A stretch of DNA of 64,000 nucleotides from Sneathiella sp036960775 (GCA_036960775.1 JBALWO010000007.1:1-64000), one strand, 5' to 3'; shown: positions 15,920 to 24,871, counted from the first letter of the stretch. Made by a program: numbers and translations. The notes: generated by a model not told the origin, from the sequence alone.

Positions 15920-18250
15920 ATGGTCAAATTTGGTGTAAATCAATCTGTAAACCGTGTTGAGGACGCTCGCCTCATTACGGGAGCCGGCGAATATACAGAT
16001 GACATTAATCTGCCCGGTCAACTATACGGGTATATGCTGCGCTCTCCCATTGCACACGGCAAAATTCTGTTGTTAGACATAGACGATGCCAAAGCAGCAC
16101 CCGGCGTTGTTGATATTATTACAGGCGCCGAATTGGCCGCGGCAAACGCGAACCAACGCCCTTGCATGATCCCATTAAAGAACAGTGACGGCAGCAGCCG
16201 CGCAGACCCTGGACACCCGGTTCTGGCCATCGACACTGTCAAATATGTGGGTGATAATATCGCCTTTATTGTGGCAGAAACGCTCGATCAAGCGAAAGAT
16301 GCGTCTGAGTTGATAATGGTTGATTTCGACGATTTGGGAGTTGTTAGCAACACCAAAACGGCAAGTGATGATGGCCAGCCTTTGGTTCACAGTGATGTTG
16401 CCAATAACACGGCGTTCAATTGGGAACAGGGTTCTAGCTCTGAACTCGCGGGCATATTTGATAGCGCAGCGCATGTAACAACGGTCGATTTGATCAACAA
16501 CCGGATTGTTGTAAATTCCATGGAACCCCGCGGCGTCATTGCTGACTGGGACACTGATGCTGAAAAAATGACAGTTCGCATGGGAACGCAAGGCGGTTGG
16601 GTTACAAAATCCCTTCTTGCAAACGCCGTCCTACATATTCCAGAAGACCAAATTCGTGTCATCACCCCTGATGTTGGTGGTGCGTTTGGTATGAAACTGT
16701 TTTTCTATTCAGAATGCGTTGCCACTGTTTGGGCCAGCCGAAAGCTTGCACGGCCCATTAAATGGATGGGTGAGCGAAGCGATGCATTTCTGTCAGACAC
16801 TCACGGCAGAGACCATGCAACAACCGCATCTCTTGCCTTTGATGCCAACCATAAAATTTTAGGTATGCGCGTTCACACCAACGCAAACCTTGGGGCTTAC
16901 TTGTCCACTTTTGGCCCCATGATCCCAACCATGGCAGCCGTAAAAGTTTTGCCCGGCGTCTATGATATTCCTGCGCTTCATTATCACTGCACTGGCGTTT
17001 TTACCAACACAGTTCCCGTTGATGCCTACCGCGGTGCTGGACGCCCGGAAGCCATTTATGTGATTGAGCGTTTGATGGATACTGCCGCCGCTGAACTTGG
17101 CCTTGGGCCAGACGAACTTCGCCGGAAAAACTTCATCCCAGTAGCGGCCATTCCATACACAACTGCTACCGGTTGCGTCTATGATAGCGGCGAGTTTGAA
17201 CGGCTCATGGACAAAGCCATGGAAAACGCAGAATGGTCCAAATTTGACGACCGGAAAGCCGCATCTGCACTGAACGGTAAAATCCGTGGTATGGGCATGT
17301 GCTATTATATTGAGGCAACTGCCGGTAACCCGAGCGAGACGGCAACCGTCCGCTTTGAAGAAAACGATATTGTCACTCTCGCCGTTGGAACGCAATCCAG
17401 CGGACAAGGCCATTCCACCGCTTATGCTCAAATTCTAGCGGAACGACTTGGAGTTCCGTTTGAGAACATCCGTATTATTCAGGGCGACACCGATAAAATC
17501 AAAACAGGTGGCGGCACAGGCGGATCACGATCCCTCACTACTCAAGGCCCGGCAATTCATGCAGCAAGTGATGAAGTCATTAACAAAGGCATGCAACTCG
17601 CTGGTCATTTCCTTGAAGCCGCAGCGCAAGATATCGAATTTTCTGCAGAGGAAGGCGAATTTTCTATCTCCGGAACTGACAGAAAAATAAGCATTCTGGA
17701 GATGGCACAACGCGCTCGCGGTCTTGGTCAGTTACCAGAAGGACTTGAAGAAGGGCTCGATAGTGAAGCCAGCTTCACCGTTGAAGCGTTTACCTATCCA
17801 AATGGTTGCCACATTGCAGAAATTGAAATTGATTCAGACACCGGCGCCACAGAAGTTGTCCGATATATCATCGTTGATGATTTCGGCACCATCGTAAATC
17901 CAGCACTCGTTCGCCATCAGGTCATTGGTGGTATCGGGCAAGGCGTTGGCCAAGCTCTAACAGAAGAGACTGTGTATGATGATGATGGGCAGCTCCTCAC
18001 GGGATCATTCATGGACTATGGAATGCCAAGAGCCGACAACATTCCGTTGGATCTTCAATATGAAACAATTGATATTCCCTGCACTATGAACCCCATGGGC
18101 GTCAAAGGCTGCGGCGAGGCTGGCTGCATCGGAGCGCCACCTGCGATCATAAATGCAACCATTGATGCACTTAAAGATAGAGGTGTTAGTCACATTGATA
18201 TGCCCGCCACGCCACAAAAGGTCTGGAATTTGTTAAATAATTCGGCATAA
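15920..18250 (+). CDS. Xanthine dehydrogenase/CoxL-family molybdopterin-binding large subunit, orphan
   Basis: 776 aa from ATG at 15920 (MVKFGVNQSVNRVEDARLIT); an upstream in-frame ATG at 15869 gives a non-homologous leader. Marks of the family are the a/b hammerhead at the N-terminus, DVGGAFGMK, the loop VDAYRGAGRPEA (the AYRGAGR form found in form-II CoxL-like proteins rather than the AYRCSFR of true CO dehydrogenase), SSGQGHSTAYAQ, GGGTGGSRSL, and the catalytic glutamate in KGCGEAGCIGAPPA. Such subunits need an FAD subunit and a 2Fe-2S subunit; neither is nearby. The substrate is unknown. A strong terminator follows. Confidence 0.88.
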   Translation: MVKFGVNQSVNRVEDARLITGAGEYTDDINLPGQLYGYMLRSPIAHGKILLLDIDDAKAAPGVVDIITGAELAAANANQRPCMIPLKNSDGSSRADPGHPVLAIDTVKYVGDNIAFIVAETLDQAKDASELIMVDFDDLGVVSNTKTASDDGQPLVHSDVANNTAFNWEQGSSSELAGIFDSAAHVTTVDLINNRIVVNSMEPRGVIADWDTDAEKMTVRMGTQGGWVTKSLLANAVLHIPEDQIRVITPDVGGAFGMKLFFYSECVATVWASRKLARPIKWMGERSDAFLSDTHGRDHATTASLAFDANHKILGMRVHTNANLGAYLSTFGPMIPTMAAVKVLPGVYDIPALHYHCTGVFTNTVPVDAYRGAGRPEAIYVIERLMDTAAAELGLGPDELRRKNFIPVAAIPYTTATGCVYDSGEFERLMDKAMENAEWSKFDDRKAASALNGKIRGMGMCYYIEATAGNPSETATVRFEENDIVTLAVGTQSSGQGHSTAYAQILAERLGVPFENIRIIQGDTDKIKTGGGTGGSRSLTTQGPAIHAASDEVINKGMQLAGHFLEAAAQDIEFSAEEGEFSISGTDRKISILEMAQRARGLGQLPEGLEEGLDSEASFTVEAFTYPNGCHIAEIEIDSDTGATEVVRYIIVDDFGTIVNPALVRHQVIGGIGQGVGQALTEETVYDDDGQLLTGSFMDYGMPRADNIPLDLQYETIDIPCTMNPMGVKGCGEAGCIGAPPAIINATIDALKDRGVSHIDMPATPQKVWNLLNNSA

Positions 18251-18280
18251 CCCACTGTTTTCAAATATTTTTTCTAAAAG

Positions 18281-18316
18281 AACCTCAAAAAATTCACTTT
18301 TTTTGAGGTTTTTCTT
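18281..18316 (+). terminator. Rho-independent terminator after the Mo-hydroxylase gene
   Basis: AACCTCAAAAAA (18281-18292), a 6-nt loop and TTTTTTGAGGTT (18299-18310) form a 12-bp stem running into TTTCTTTG. It closes the transcript that begins at or before the CoA-transferase genes. Confidence 0.8.
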
Positions 18317-18410
18317 TGATTTCGGAGCAAATTACGCGAATATAAGTAATGACTAATTAAAAGAATTAGCTGCTCACTTAAAGCAGTTTTGCTTAGAGAG
18401 GCCCAATCGG

Positions 18411-18881
18411 ATGCGAAATAGAGATGATGTCGCGTATGAGTTCCTCGATAGTTTGAAATCTGGATCCCCAGATGATTTTCTCAATCATTTAACTGACGAT
18501 GTGGAGATTCATGTTTGTCTGGGCAACCAACTCTACACTGATAGCTATGCGGGAACATTTATGGGGAAAAGTGGTGCTGTAAATCTATTTGTTCTGTGCG
18601 GAAATTTTCTCAAATACATAAACGCGGCCCCTACCGACTTTCATCATGAATGCGATAAAATGATCGTCCGCGGCGACCTGAAATGCCAGCTAACCACCAG
18701 CTCTATTATGTGGAATTCGAGTTGGATGCAAATTTGGACATTCTCAGGTGACCGCATATCAAAGTTGCGCGTTTTTGCCGATTACCATACTTTGCCCATA
18801 TCGGACATTGTACCTCCAAGAATGGAAGCTGGTATGTGTGCCCCAAAAGAAGTCGCCCAAAAACACTCCTTTTTCTCGTAA
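18411..18881 (+). CDS. NTF2/SnoaL-like protein
   Basis: 156 aa soluble protein. The N-terminal pattern VAYEFLDSLKSGSPDDFLNHLTDDVE is seen as FLDSLKSGSPDDFLNHLTDD. It is followed by a Gly-rich turn YAGTFMGKSGAVNLF and beta strands ending QIWTFSGDRISKLRVFADY. This is the usual layout of the cone-shaped SnoaL/NTF2 fold used by ketosteroid isomerases and many small-molecule binding enzymes. It comes after a terminator but lies beside the CoA-transferase/Mo-hydroxylase set, so a catabolic role is possible. No specific active site can be named. Confidence 0.6.
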   Translation: MRNRDDVAYEFLDSLKSGSPDDFLNHLTDDVEIHVCLGNQLYTDSYAGTFMGKSGAVNLFVLCGNFLKYINAAPTDFHHECDKMIVRGDLKCQLTTSSIMWNSSWMQIWTFSGDRISKLRVFADYHTLPISDIVPPRMEAGMCAPKEVAQKHSFFS

Positions 18882-18923
18882 TCTAACAACCATTGAAAAG
18901 TTATTGCGTTCCCCGTACAAGGA

Positions 18924-19532
18924 ATGATGATTAACTCTGCTAAAAATTCGGCCAAATCNNNNNNNNNNNNNNNNNNNNNNNNNNNNNNNNNNNNNNNNNN
19001 NNNNNNNNNNNNNNNNNNNNNNNNNNNNNNNNNNNNNNNNNNNNNNNNNNNNNNNNNNGGGTTTTCAGGGACACTGTTAATTTTGCAGCCTGAAGCAGAT
19101 GGTGAATGGTTTGGCTATTTACTGGCATTTGGCGCGGCTGCTTTCTACGCCATATACCTGCTACTGACCCGCAAACTCGCCGCCACATCCTCTCCGTTAA
19201 ATACGTTACTGTATACGGCCATCATCGGAACTCTCATCATGAGCATAGTGGTTCCGTTCGAGTGGACTACGCCAGACTTGAGAGGGTGGCTCCTCATGCT
19301 TGCCACCGGTGTTATCGGCACCTTGAGCCACTTCTTCATCATCAAGGCGTTTGAGGGCGGGGATGCCTCTCATCTGGCCCCGTTCACCTATTCTGAAATT
19401 ATAAGTGCCACTCTATTTGGGGTTATTGTATTTGGGCAATTTCCCGGGATCTCAACTTGGATCGGAATTTCCATTGTCATGGCAAGCGGTCTGTATATTT
19501 TCAAGCGAGAACAAAAGCAACCGAGCAGCTAA
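18924..19532 (+). CDS. EamA/DMT-family transporter, broken by an assembly gap
   Basis: Only the first dozen codons and the C-terminal half survive around 100 N. The C-terminal part begins GFSGTLLILQPEADGEW and shows five hydrophobic helices of the second EamA repeat, including FAIYLLLTRKL-like AFYAIYLLLTRKLAATSS, GTLSHFFIIKAFEGGDAS, LAPFTYSEIISATLFGVIVF and GISIVMASGLYIF. DMT exporters have about 290 aa, so some 120 residues are missing and the real gap is probably near 370 bp. The first codons (MMINSAKNSAK) may not be the true start. A second EamA protein is encoded at 44350-45258. Confidence 0.75.
   Translation: MMINSAKNSAKXXXXXXXXXXXXXXXXXXXXXXXXXXXXXXXXXXGFSGTLLILQPEADGEWFGYLLAFGAAAFYAIYLLLTRKLAATSSPLNTLLYTAIIGTLIMSIVVPFEWTTPDLRGWLLMLATGVIGTLSHFFIIKAFEGGDASHLAPFTYSEIISATLFGVIVFGQFPGISTWIGISIVMASGLYIFKREQKQPSS
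18959..19058. other. Assembly gap (100 N)
   Basis: Exactly 100 N within the EamA transporter gene, replacing most of the first EamA repeat. Confidence 0.95.
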
Positions 19533-19555
19533 CACCGCCGCCTTATTTTGCGGCC

Positions 19556-19885
19556 CTATTTTGCAGCAATTGAAATCGTCAGAGAAATACCGTTCCCGTT
19601 TTTTGAGAGTTCTTTTTCTGAATTTTTGGCGATGGGCACACCTGAATTCTGGCAATAATAAATAATAATCGCCGCGAGCATAGACGCATCCAGCGTAATC
19701 ATTTTCTCCTGCAGGCTGCTATTGGTGGCTATACACACCGAGGCCGTGAGACCACCTTCTTCGCTCAAGGAAATATCAAGAATATCGCCTGCGGGCAGAA
19801 CGGATTTCTTCTCAATCTGAAATAGTTGGACTGCCTCTTTTATCTCTTGAGATGAAAAATCTAATTTACGAAATTCAGTGACCAT
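19556..19885 (-). CDS. Small conserved-looking hypothetical protein
   Basis: 109 aa from ATG at 19885, preceded by GGGATTGAG; an in-frame TTG at 19894 is less likely. The sequence starts MVTEFRKLDFSSQEIKEAVQ. It contains ILDISLSEEGGLTASVCIA, a helix MITLDASMLAAIIIYYCQN and a C-terminal strand GISLTISIAA. There is no signal peptide and no convincing membrane span. I do not recognise a characterised family; similar short proteins appear, from memory, in other alphaproteobacteria near sensory proteins. Its stop lies 24 bp from the convergent EamA stop. Between 19886 and 20129 there is no supported gene. Confidence 0.6.
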   Translation of the reverse strand: MVTEFRKLDFSSQEIKEAVQLFQIEKKSVLPAGDILDISLSEEGGLTASVCIATNSSLQEKMITLDASMLAAIIIYYCQNSGVPIAKNSEKELSKNGNGISLTISIAAK

Positions 19886-20129
19886 ATTTCTCAATCCCGT
19901 CGTAGTTAAAGCTATTTGCTGGCCGTGAGGATCAGTCTAGTCCTCTACCTTAAATAGCGCCGCCAGCCGCCCAATCAATTGATACAACACAATAGCCTGC
20001 TCTTTAGCATAAAGAAACTCTCGCAAACTAAGTGTCGATATAACCAAAATGGCATAAAATTTATATAAACATTAAGGCCGTATTAATCCCCATAACTCAT
20101 GATAAAATACAAACTATAGGGGAATAAAG

Positions 20130-22250
20130 TTGGCCAAATATCAATCATTAAATGAAAAACCTCTATGCCGCCTATTGGGCGTTATATTAAATTTGGCATT
20201 TGTTGCATTAATTGGGACAATTACACCCATACAGAATGCACAGGCATCAAAAGATACGGGACAAAGGTTGTTTTTGAAGTCAACGCCGACTTATCATCAA
20301 CCTGTAAATTTGATGATTGATCCAAGTGGCCAACCCCGTTTATTGGTTCACTATCGGTCCGGGTTAATTGATATATTTGATATCTCCAATCTGCAAGACA
20401 TCGTCAAGACGGCTGAAATTGACAGTAACATTTCCAGCTTCGATATGTCTAAAGATGGAGAGTTGATTGTAACGGGCTCTACTGACGGTGTAATTCAATA
20501 TTGGAATTTTTACGGAGAACCTATATCCGATCCGGTACACGCTTATGATGCGGCAGTATTAGCCATCGCGGTTTCTGACGATGGACAGAAATTAGCGACA
20601 ACGGCTGAAGCTGGCCCGCTCGCAATTTGGCAACTCAAAACCCTAGATCTACTAACTAAATTCAGGGTGGGATCTGGAGGCAGAACCATAGAGTTCTCGC
20701 CCGACAGTACCAAAATTGCAGTAGGTGGTCGTACAAAAATACTTTCCGTTATGAGTTCGGAAAGAGCCCTCTCGAAGAATAGTTATGTAAAAATTACCGG
20801 ATTTGGTGGAAAGCTGTCTTCGATCAAGTTTTCACCAGATGGAAAACTATTGTTAATCGCGGCGAAACAAGGCGGGGTTCAATTGTGGAATATTGAAGAT
20901 AACACCCAAAACAAACCTATAACTACCATCAAAGTTGGTTCTCCTAGTTCCGCTTATTTTTCCAATGATGGAAAACACATATATGCCAGTGATAACAAAA
21001 AACGCCTTACAAAGTGGAGTTTAGATGGGGTCAATTTATGGTCCCCAAAGCTTCGTCCCAAATTTTCATATAGAGTCCTTTCCTTATCTCCTGACGAGAA
21101 ATTCTCAATTGCACTTAACTATCAATCACAAATTGATGTTTGGGATGACAATGGAAATCAAATTGGAGTAGATATCCTAACGAACACCTCAAAGCTCAAA
21201 GCCTTAAGTATTTCAAATGACAAAAAATACATTGCTGTGGGTAGTACAAGTGGCGTGATCTGGGTATGGTCAGTTCTTGAAAATCGAGTAATCCAGCTTT
21301 CAACCAACGATAACTATAGTGTTAATAAATTAGCATTCTCCCCCAAAGGAGACCTAATTGTTGCTATGGATAAATCCAGTAAAGTTTTCACATGGGATAT
21401 GTCGGGTAATATAGTTTTACCTCCGATTGATTATGGTCGAGCTGTCCCAAAATCAATAGCCTTCTCTCCTGACGGCAGGCAATTTTCAATATCCGCCGGC
21501 GGTTATACTGTTGGTACCTGGAAAACAAGCGGCCAAGAATTACAACCTCCAAAGAAAATACGGTATAACAGCCCTATAAAGATAAAATATACACGTAACG
21601 GTGAAAACATAATATCTATCTCGAATGCTGGCGTTTTGGGGATTCACTCGCTGGATGGAAAACCCTCCATTTTCTTTCAAGAAAAAACTCATAAAGCCAA
21701 AGATTTCAAGATAGATACCGATACGAATACGGTTTTATCGACAGATGGAGACGGCACAGTCTATCTATGGGATCTGGATACAATGTCGATTACGAAAAAC
21801 TTTCGAGTAGTGCCCAACAAACGAATTAAAGGTAAAGAGCTACCTTTCAAAGGCCCTAAGCGTCGGTTAGTTCAGAGTCTTGCTGACAGTACCGATAGGG
21901 CTTATCGTTTTCTTGGTGGTGATGACGGGATCCTTCGTATGATGAATAAAAAGGGAGATGTTGTAAGCCAAGTCAACAATTGTATGGGACGGGATCTAGT
22001 GGGAATTGGCAAAAACTCGGTTATCGCATTATGCGGGAACCATTTAGTTGCCCATAACTTCCAATCCTCAAAAAGTATAAAAATTTATTTTGATACTAAA
22101 GGCGTTATTTTAGTGGGTGAAAGTGCTGCTCATTTCTCTGGCTCGAACATTAATTCTCATGTTGCTGCATACGATAAAAACGAACAAGTACATGTATCGT
22201 CAGATACTGAAGTACTACAAAAACTGATTAATTGGTTAGGCCTAAAGTGA
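20130..22250 (+). CDS. Secreted WD40-repeat (double beta-propeller) protein
   Basis: 706 aa from TTG at 20130, chosen because AGGGGAA sits correctly upstream and the frame then begins with a signal peptide (LLGVILNLAFVALIGTI, cleavage likely after AQA). About twelve to thirteen WD-like repeats follow, each with S/F-P-D-G-x-x and a closing W, for example IKFSPDGKLLLIAAKQGG, LAFSPKGDLIVAMDKSSK and TVYLWDLDTMS. That is enough for two propellers. There is no catalytic domain. Codon use is clearly AT-richer than in the neighbours, and tRNA-Arg lies 142 bp downstream, which hints at acquisition. A scaffold or binding role in the periplasm or outside is inferred. Confidence 0.8.
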   Translation: MAKYQSLNEKPLCRLLGVILNLAFVALIGTITPIQNAQASKDTGQRLFLKSTPTYHQPVNLMIDPSGQPRLLVHYRSGLIDIFDISNLQDIVKTAEIDSNISSFDMSKDGELIVTGSTDGVIQYWNFYGEPISDPVHAYDAAVLAIAVSDDGQKLATTAEAGPLAIWQLKTLDLLTKFRVGSGGRTIEFSPDSTKIAVGGRTKILSVMSSERALSKNSYVKITGFGGKLSSIKFSPDGKLLLIAAKQGGVQLWNIEDNTQNKPITTIKVGSPSSAYFSNDGKHIYASDNKKRLTKWSLDGVNLWSPKLRPKFSYRVLSLSPDEKFSIALNYQSQIDVWDDNGNQIGVDILTNTSKLKALSISNDKKYIAVGSTSGVIWVWSVLENRVIQLSTNDNYSVNKLAFSPKGDLIVAMDKSSKVFTWDMSGNIVLPPIDYGRAVPKSIAFSPDGRQFSISAGGYTVGTWKTSGQELQPPKKIRYNSPIKIKYTRNGENIISISNAGVLGIHSLDGKPSIFFQEKTHKAKDFKIDTDTNTVLSTDGDGTVYLWDLDTMSITKNFRVVPNKRIKGKELPFKGPKRRLVQSLADSTDRAYRFLGGDDGILRMMNKKGDVVSQVNNCMGRDLVGIGKNSVIALCGNHLVAHNFQSSKSIKIYFDTKGVILVGESAAHFSGSNINSHVAAYDKNEQVHVSSDTEVLQKLINWLGLK

Positions 22251-22391
22251 CAAAAATAGAAAAACCTCTATTGCTGAGGCTCTGGAATTTGCCTGACCCG
22301 AGTTTGCGTTTGCTTATGATACCCCGAACAGAAATTTAGTAACGCCAGATAGCGTCAGGCGGGCATTTATCTTTTAGTTTCAAAGAAGAAA

Positions 22392-22468
22392 TGGTGCACC
22401 GGGGAGGATTCGAACCCCCGACCCCTAGATTCGTAGTCTAGTGCTCTATCCAGCTGAGCTACCGGTGC
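22392..22468 (-). tRNA. tRNA-Arg (anticodon ACG)
   Basis: Read on the minus strand, the 5' acceptor arm GCACCGG pairs with CCGGTGC. The D-arm is GCTCAGCTGGATAGAGC, the anticodon stem CTAGA/TCTAG encloses the loop CTACGAA (anticodon ACG), and the T-arm has GGTTCGAATCC. The discriminator A and an encoded CCA end follow, 77 nt in all. ACG is normally edited to ICG to read CGU/CGC/CGA. Confidence 0.95.
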
Positions 22469-22609
22469 AACCTGACAGTCCTAATTCGGGACTGTTGCGG
22501 CGAACAATTTAGTTGTTGTTTGCTGCGGATCGGGAAACTAATCAAAAGCTTCAAACAATGCAAGTGCCGAATTCAAAAAAAATGCAAAAAACACAAAAAA
22601 AATCCTTTC

Positions 22610-22638
22610 TTGTGACAAAGCACTTGATTGGGTAGTAT
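22610..22638 (+). promoter_or_regulatory. Sigma-70 promoter for the lipoprotein gene
   Basis: TTGTGA (22610-22615), a 17-bp spacer and TAGTAT (22633-22638) make a good match. Transcription would start near 22645, leaving a leader of about 97 nt before the ATG at 22742. This also rules out the longer in-frame start at 22628. Confidence 0.55.
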
Positions 22639-22741
22639 TTGGGTCTGTTTTACTGTAGTTAATGACAGAGTTATTCGAATTGGGGGCTTCGTAAACCCAC
22701 CTATGGCCGTTTACGATACAAAAAATAGAGTGTTTCACGAT

Positions 22742-23980
22742 ATGGTATTTCGCATTTCCCGACCAATTGTGCTGACAGCAGTTTTATTTGCGGCTGGCTG
22801 CTCATTTGTTGACGATTCTCTGCTACCGGTTTTGACCGGGGGTGAGCCCAAAAGCGCTGCAGGACCAGTCGCTATTGCACCATCAGCGGCAGAAGCAAAC
22901 CCAAATCCAACAGTTAGTGGTGCAACCGCAGTTGCTGCAGGTGTTTTGACACCAGCGCAAATAATGTCACCCGCGGCGATTGTCGCAGGGACACCACCGC
23001 CGCTTGGAACTACTAACTTCATTACACCGGGCGTAACGGCTGCACCGAATACGGGCACCTTTGTTGGCCAGAAAGTTTCGGTCCTGCGTTCTGAACTTGG
23101 GGCTCTGCAAGGACGCCTTCAACTTCGCAACCAACAATTGCAGCAAATTCGGACCACGACCACAGGCAACTCTCAAGCCTATCATGGGACGATCGCTGCG
23201 GTTAATGCCCGACTTCAAGTCGGAACGACACCGGGCAACCCAATTTTGATCAATCAATGGAATCAAGCGCAGCTTCAACTGGAGCGAATCGGCGCAGACA
23301 TTTCATCCATGAACAGCCTTGCGAACGCAGTTGCGAGTGATTCAAGCATGTCAGCTTATTTGCTCGAATCAACTCGGGCAGCATATGGCCTCTCTGGCGC
23401 CATTGAAGAAGATCATCGCCAATTGGCCATTTTGGAAGATGAGACAAACCGGACAGTTGTCTTGGTTGATCGCCTCCTGAATGAGCTTTCAGAAGATATT
23501 AGCCGCCAGACAGCATATGTTGGAAATGAGCGGGCGAACCTCACAACACTTTCACATTCAGTTAAGAACGGTGAATTGTTAGGAACGAGCCTTTCCAATC
23601 GGGCATACCTTGCATCAGCGCCTGTTGCCAACTCATCCCCCTTCACAGGGTCGAGCACGCAAAATTTTGCAGCTGGCAACAGACAGCCACTTGTCGTCAT
23701 TCGATTTGATCGTGCTGACGTTCCCTACGAACAAGCGCTTTACACGGCTGTAAACCGGACGCTTCAAGGACGGCCACAATCTGTATTCGATGTTGTCGCA
23801 GTAGCACCAATGCAAGGCGGAGCCGCTGACGTGGCTCTCAGCCAATCCAAAGCCACTCGCAATGCGCAAAAAGTACTGCGCTCTCTCACTGATATGGGAT
23901 TACCTGCGGCCCGCATTAATTTGTCGGCAGCAGCGAGCGGCCAAGCGGTTACAAACGAAGTTCATATTTACGTTCGTTAA
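22742..23980 (+). CDS. Outer-envelope lipoprotein with OmpA-like C-terminal domain
   Basis: 412 aa from ATG at 22742. The signal sequence RPIVLTAVLFAAGCS ends in a lipobox with cysteine at about residue 19. A Pro/Ala/Thr-rich linker follows, then an alpha-helical, probably coiled-coil middle (LRSELGALQGRLQLRNQQLQ through the DRLLNELSEDIS region), and a C-terminal domain starting PLVVIRFDRADVPYEQALY. The tail ends TRNAQKVLRSLTDMGLPAAR and NEVHIYVR, resembling OmpA-type peptidoglycan-binding folds in order. I recall close relatives in Rhodospirillales annotated only as hypothetical. A role in cell-envelope structure is inferred. Terminator downstream. Confidence 0.7.
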   Translation: MVFRISRPIVLTAVLFAAGCSFVDDSLLPVLTGGEPKSAAGPVAIAPSAAEANPNPTVSGATAVAAGVLTPAQIMSPAAIVAGTPPPLGTTNFITPGVTAAPNTGTFVGQKVSVLRSELGALQGRLQLRNQQLQQIRTTTTGNSQAYHGTIAAVNARLQVGTTPGNPILINQWNQAQLQLERIGADISSMNSLANAVASDSSMSAYLLESTRAAYGLSGAIEEDHRQLAILEDETNRTVVLVDRLLNELSEDISRQTAYVGNERANLTTLSHSVKNGELLGTSLSNRAYLASAPVANSSPFTGSSTQNFAAGNRQPLVVIRFDRADVPYEQALYTAVNRTLQGRPQSVFDVVAVAPMQGGAADVALSQSKATRNAQKVLRSLTDMGLPAARINLSAAASGQAVTNEVHIYVR

Positions 23981-23997
23981 ATATAAAACACATTTAG

Positions 23998-24028
23998 AAA
24001 AAGCGGCGATGTATTCGCCGCTTTTTTT
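23998..24028 (+). terminator. Rho-independent terminator
   Basis: AAGCGGCGA, loop TGTAT and TCGCCGCTT (24001-24023) are followed by a T-run. It ends the lipoprotein transcript. Confidence 0.85.
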
Positions 24029-24119
24029 ATGCCTAAATTCGATCAATTCATGGCTTGTATAGGCATAATTCACACATATATGAGATTTAGTATTCACTTT
24101 GACCGTTAGGGAAACATCC

Positions 24120-24851
24120 ATGCTGCAAAATAAAGAAGGCCAACAGGTACCAACATGCACTTTTCCTCTAAGAGAAGGCGACAACTGGAAACAAGTATCT
24201 TCCAGTGATTTGTTCAAAGGAAAAAAGGTTGTGGTCTTTTCACTACCGGGTGCCTTTACCCCCACATGCTCATCAACCCATCTTCCACGCTACAGTGAAT
24301 TGGCGTCCACGTTTGCGGGCAACGGCATCGACGACATCATTTGCATGTCTGTCAACGATACCTTTGTGATGAACGAGTGGAAGAAAGATCAAAACGCTGA
24401 CAACATAACCTTTATTCCAGATGGTTCCGGCACCTTTACCGACGGTATGGGAATGCTGGTGGATAAGTCCGATATCGGCTTTGGAAAACGGTCATGGCGC
24501 TATTCCATGCTCGTCAACGATGGTGTCGTTGAAAAAATGTTTATTGAGCCGGAAGTTGAAGGCGATCCCTTTGAAGTGTCAGACGCGGATACGATGTTGA
24601 ACTACATCAACCCAAGCGCCGTGCTTCCAAAAGCCATCACCATGTTCTCAAAGCCAGGTTGCAGCCATTGCACACGGGCAAAAGATGCCCTCACTGCTGC
24701 TGGATTGGCCTATGAAGAAATTGTCCTTGGAACTGATGCCACTTACCGCAGTTTGTCCGCTGTGGCGGGCGCAGGGACCACACCGCAAATCTTTATTGAT
24801 GGCATCAAAATTGGCGGCGCAGATGAGCTAGAAACTTACCTCGCATCCTAG
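24120..24851 (+). CDS. Peroxiredoxin-glutaredoxin fusion (hybrid Prx5)
   Basis: 243 aa from ATG at 24120 with AGGGAAA upstream; the in-frame TTG at 24099 is unlikely. Residues 1-160 are a Prx5 domain with the peroxidatic cysteine in PGAFTPTCSSTHLPRY. The C-terminal part is a glutaredoxin with the CSHC dithiol in KPGCSHCTRAKDAL and the cis-proline loop GTTPQIFIDG. Such hybrids, known from Haemophilus and Chromatium, reduce hydrogen peroxide and alkyl hydroperoxides with glutathione directly, so no separate reductant protein is needed. It is a single-gene unit between two terminators. Confidence 0.92.
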   Translation: MLQNKEGQQVPTCTFPLREGDNWKQVSSSDLFKGKKVVVFSLPGAFTPTCSSTHLPRYSELASTFAGNGIDDIICMSVNDTFVMNEWKKDQNADNITFIPDGSGTFTDGMGMLVDKSDIGFGKRSWRYSMLVNDGVVEKMFIEPEVEGDPFEVSDADTMLNYINPSAVLPKAITMFSKPGCSHCTRAKDALTAAGLAYEEIVLGTDATYRSLSAVAGAGTTPQIFIDGIKIGGADELETYLAS

Positions 24852-24871
24852 CCAGCAAAATTACGCAATAA

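Noticed and set aside
15920..18250. Aerobic carbon monoxide dehydrogenase large subunit (coxL)
   Set aside because: The active-site loop is AYRGAGR, not the AYRCSFR of form I enzymes, and no coxM/coxS genes adjoin.
19937..20026. Short minus-strand frame (29 codons from TTG) reading LREFLYAKEQAIVLYQLIGR near its start, upstream of the 109-aa hypothetical gene
   Set aside because: The peptide looks protein-like, but there is no ATG/GTG and no ribosome site, and an alternative reading continues to an upstream stop. It could be a remnant; support is too weak to annotate.
20130..22468. Genomic island or prophage at tRNA-Arg
   Set aside because: No integrase, transposase or duplicated tRNA end is present; only base composition and position hint at transfer.
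22469..22500. Hairpin ACAGTCC/GGGACTGT next to the tRNA-Arg gene, considered as its terminator
   Set aside because: It lies upstream of the 5' end of the minus-strand tRNA, not downstream, and has no T-run.
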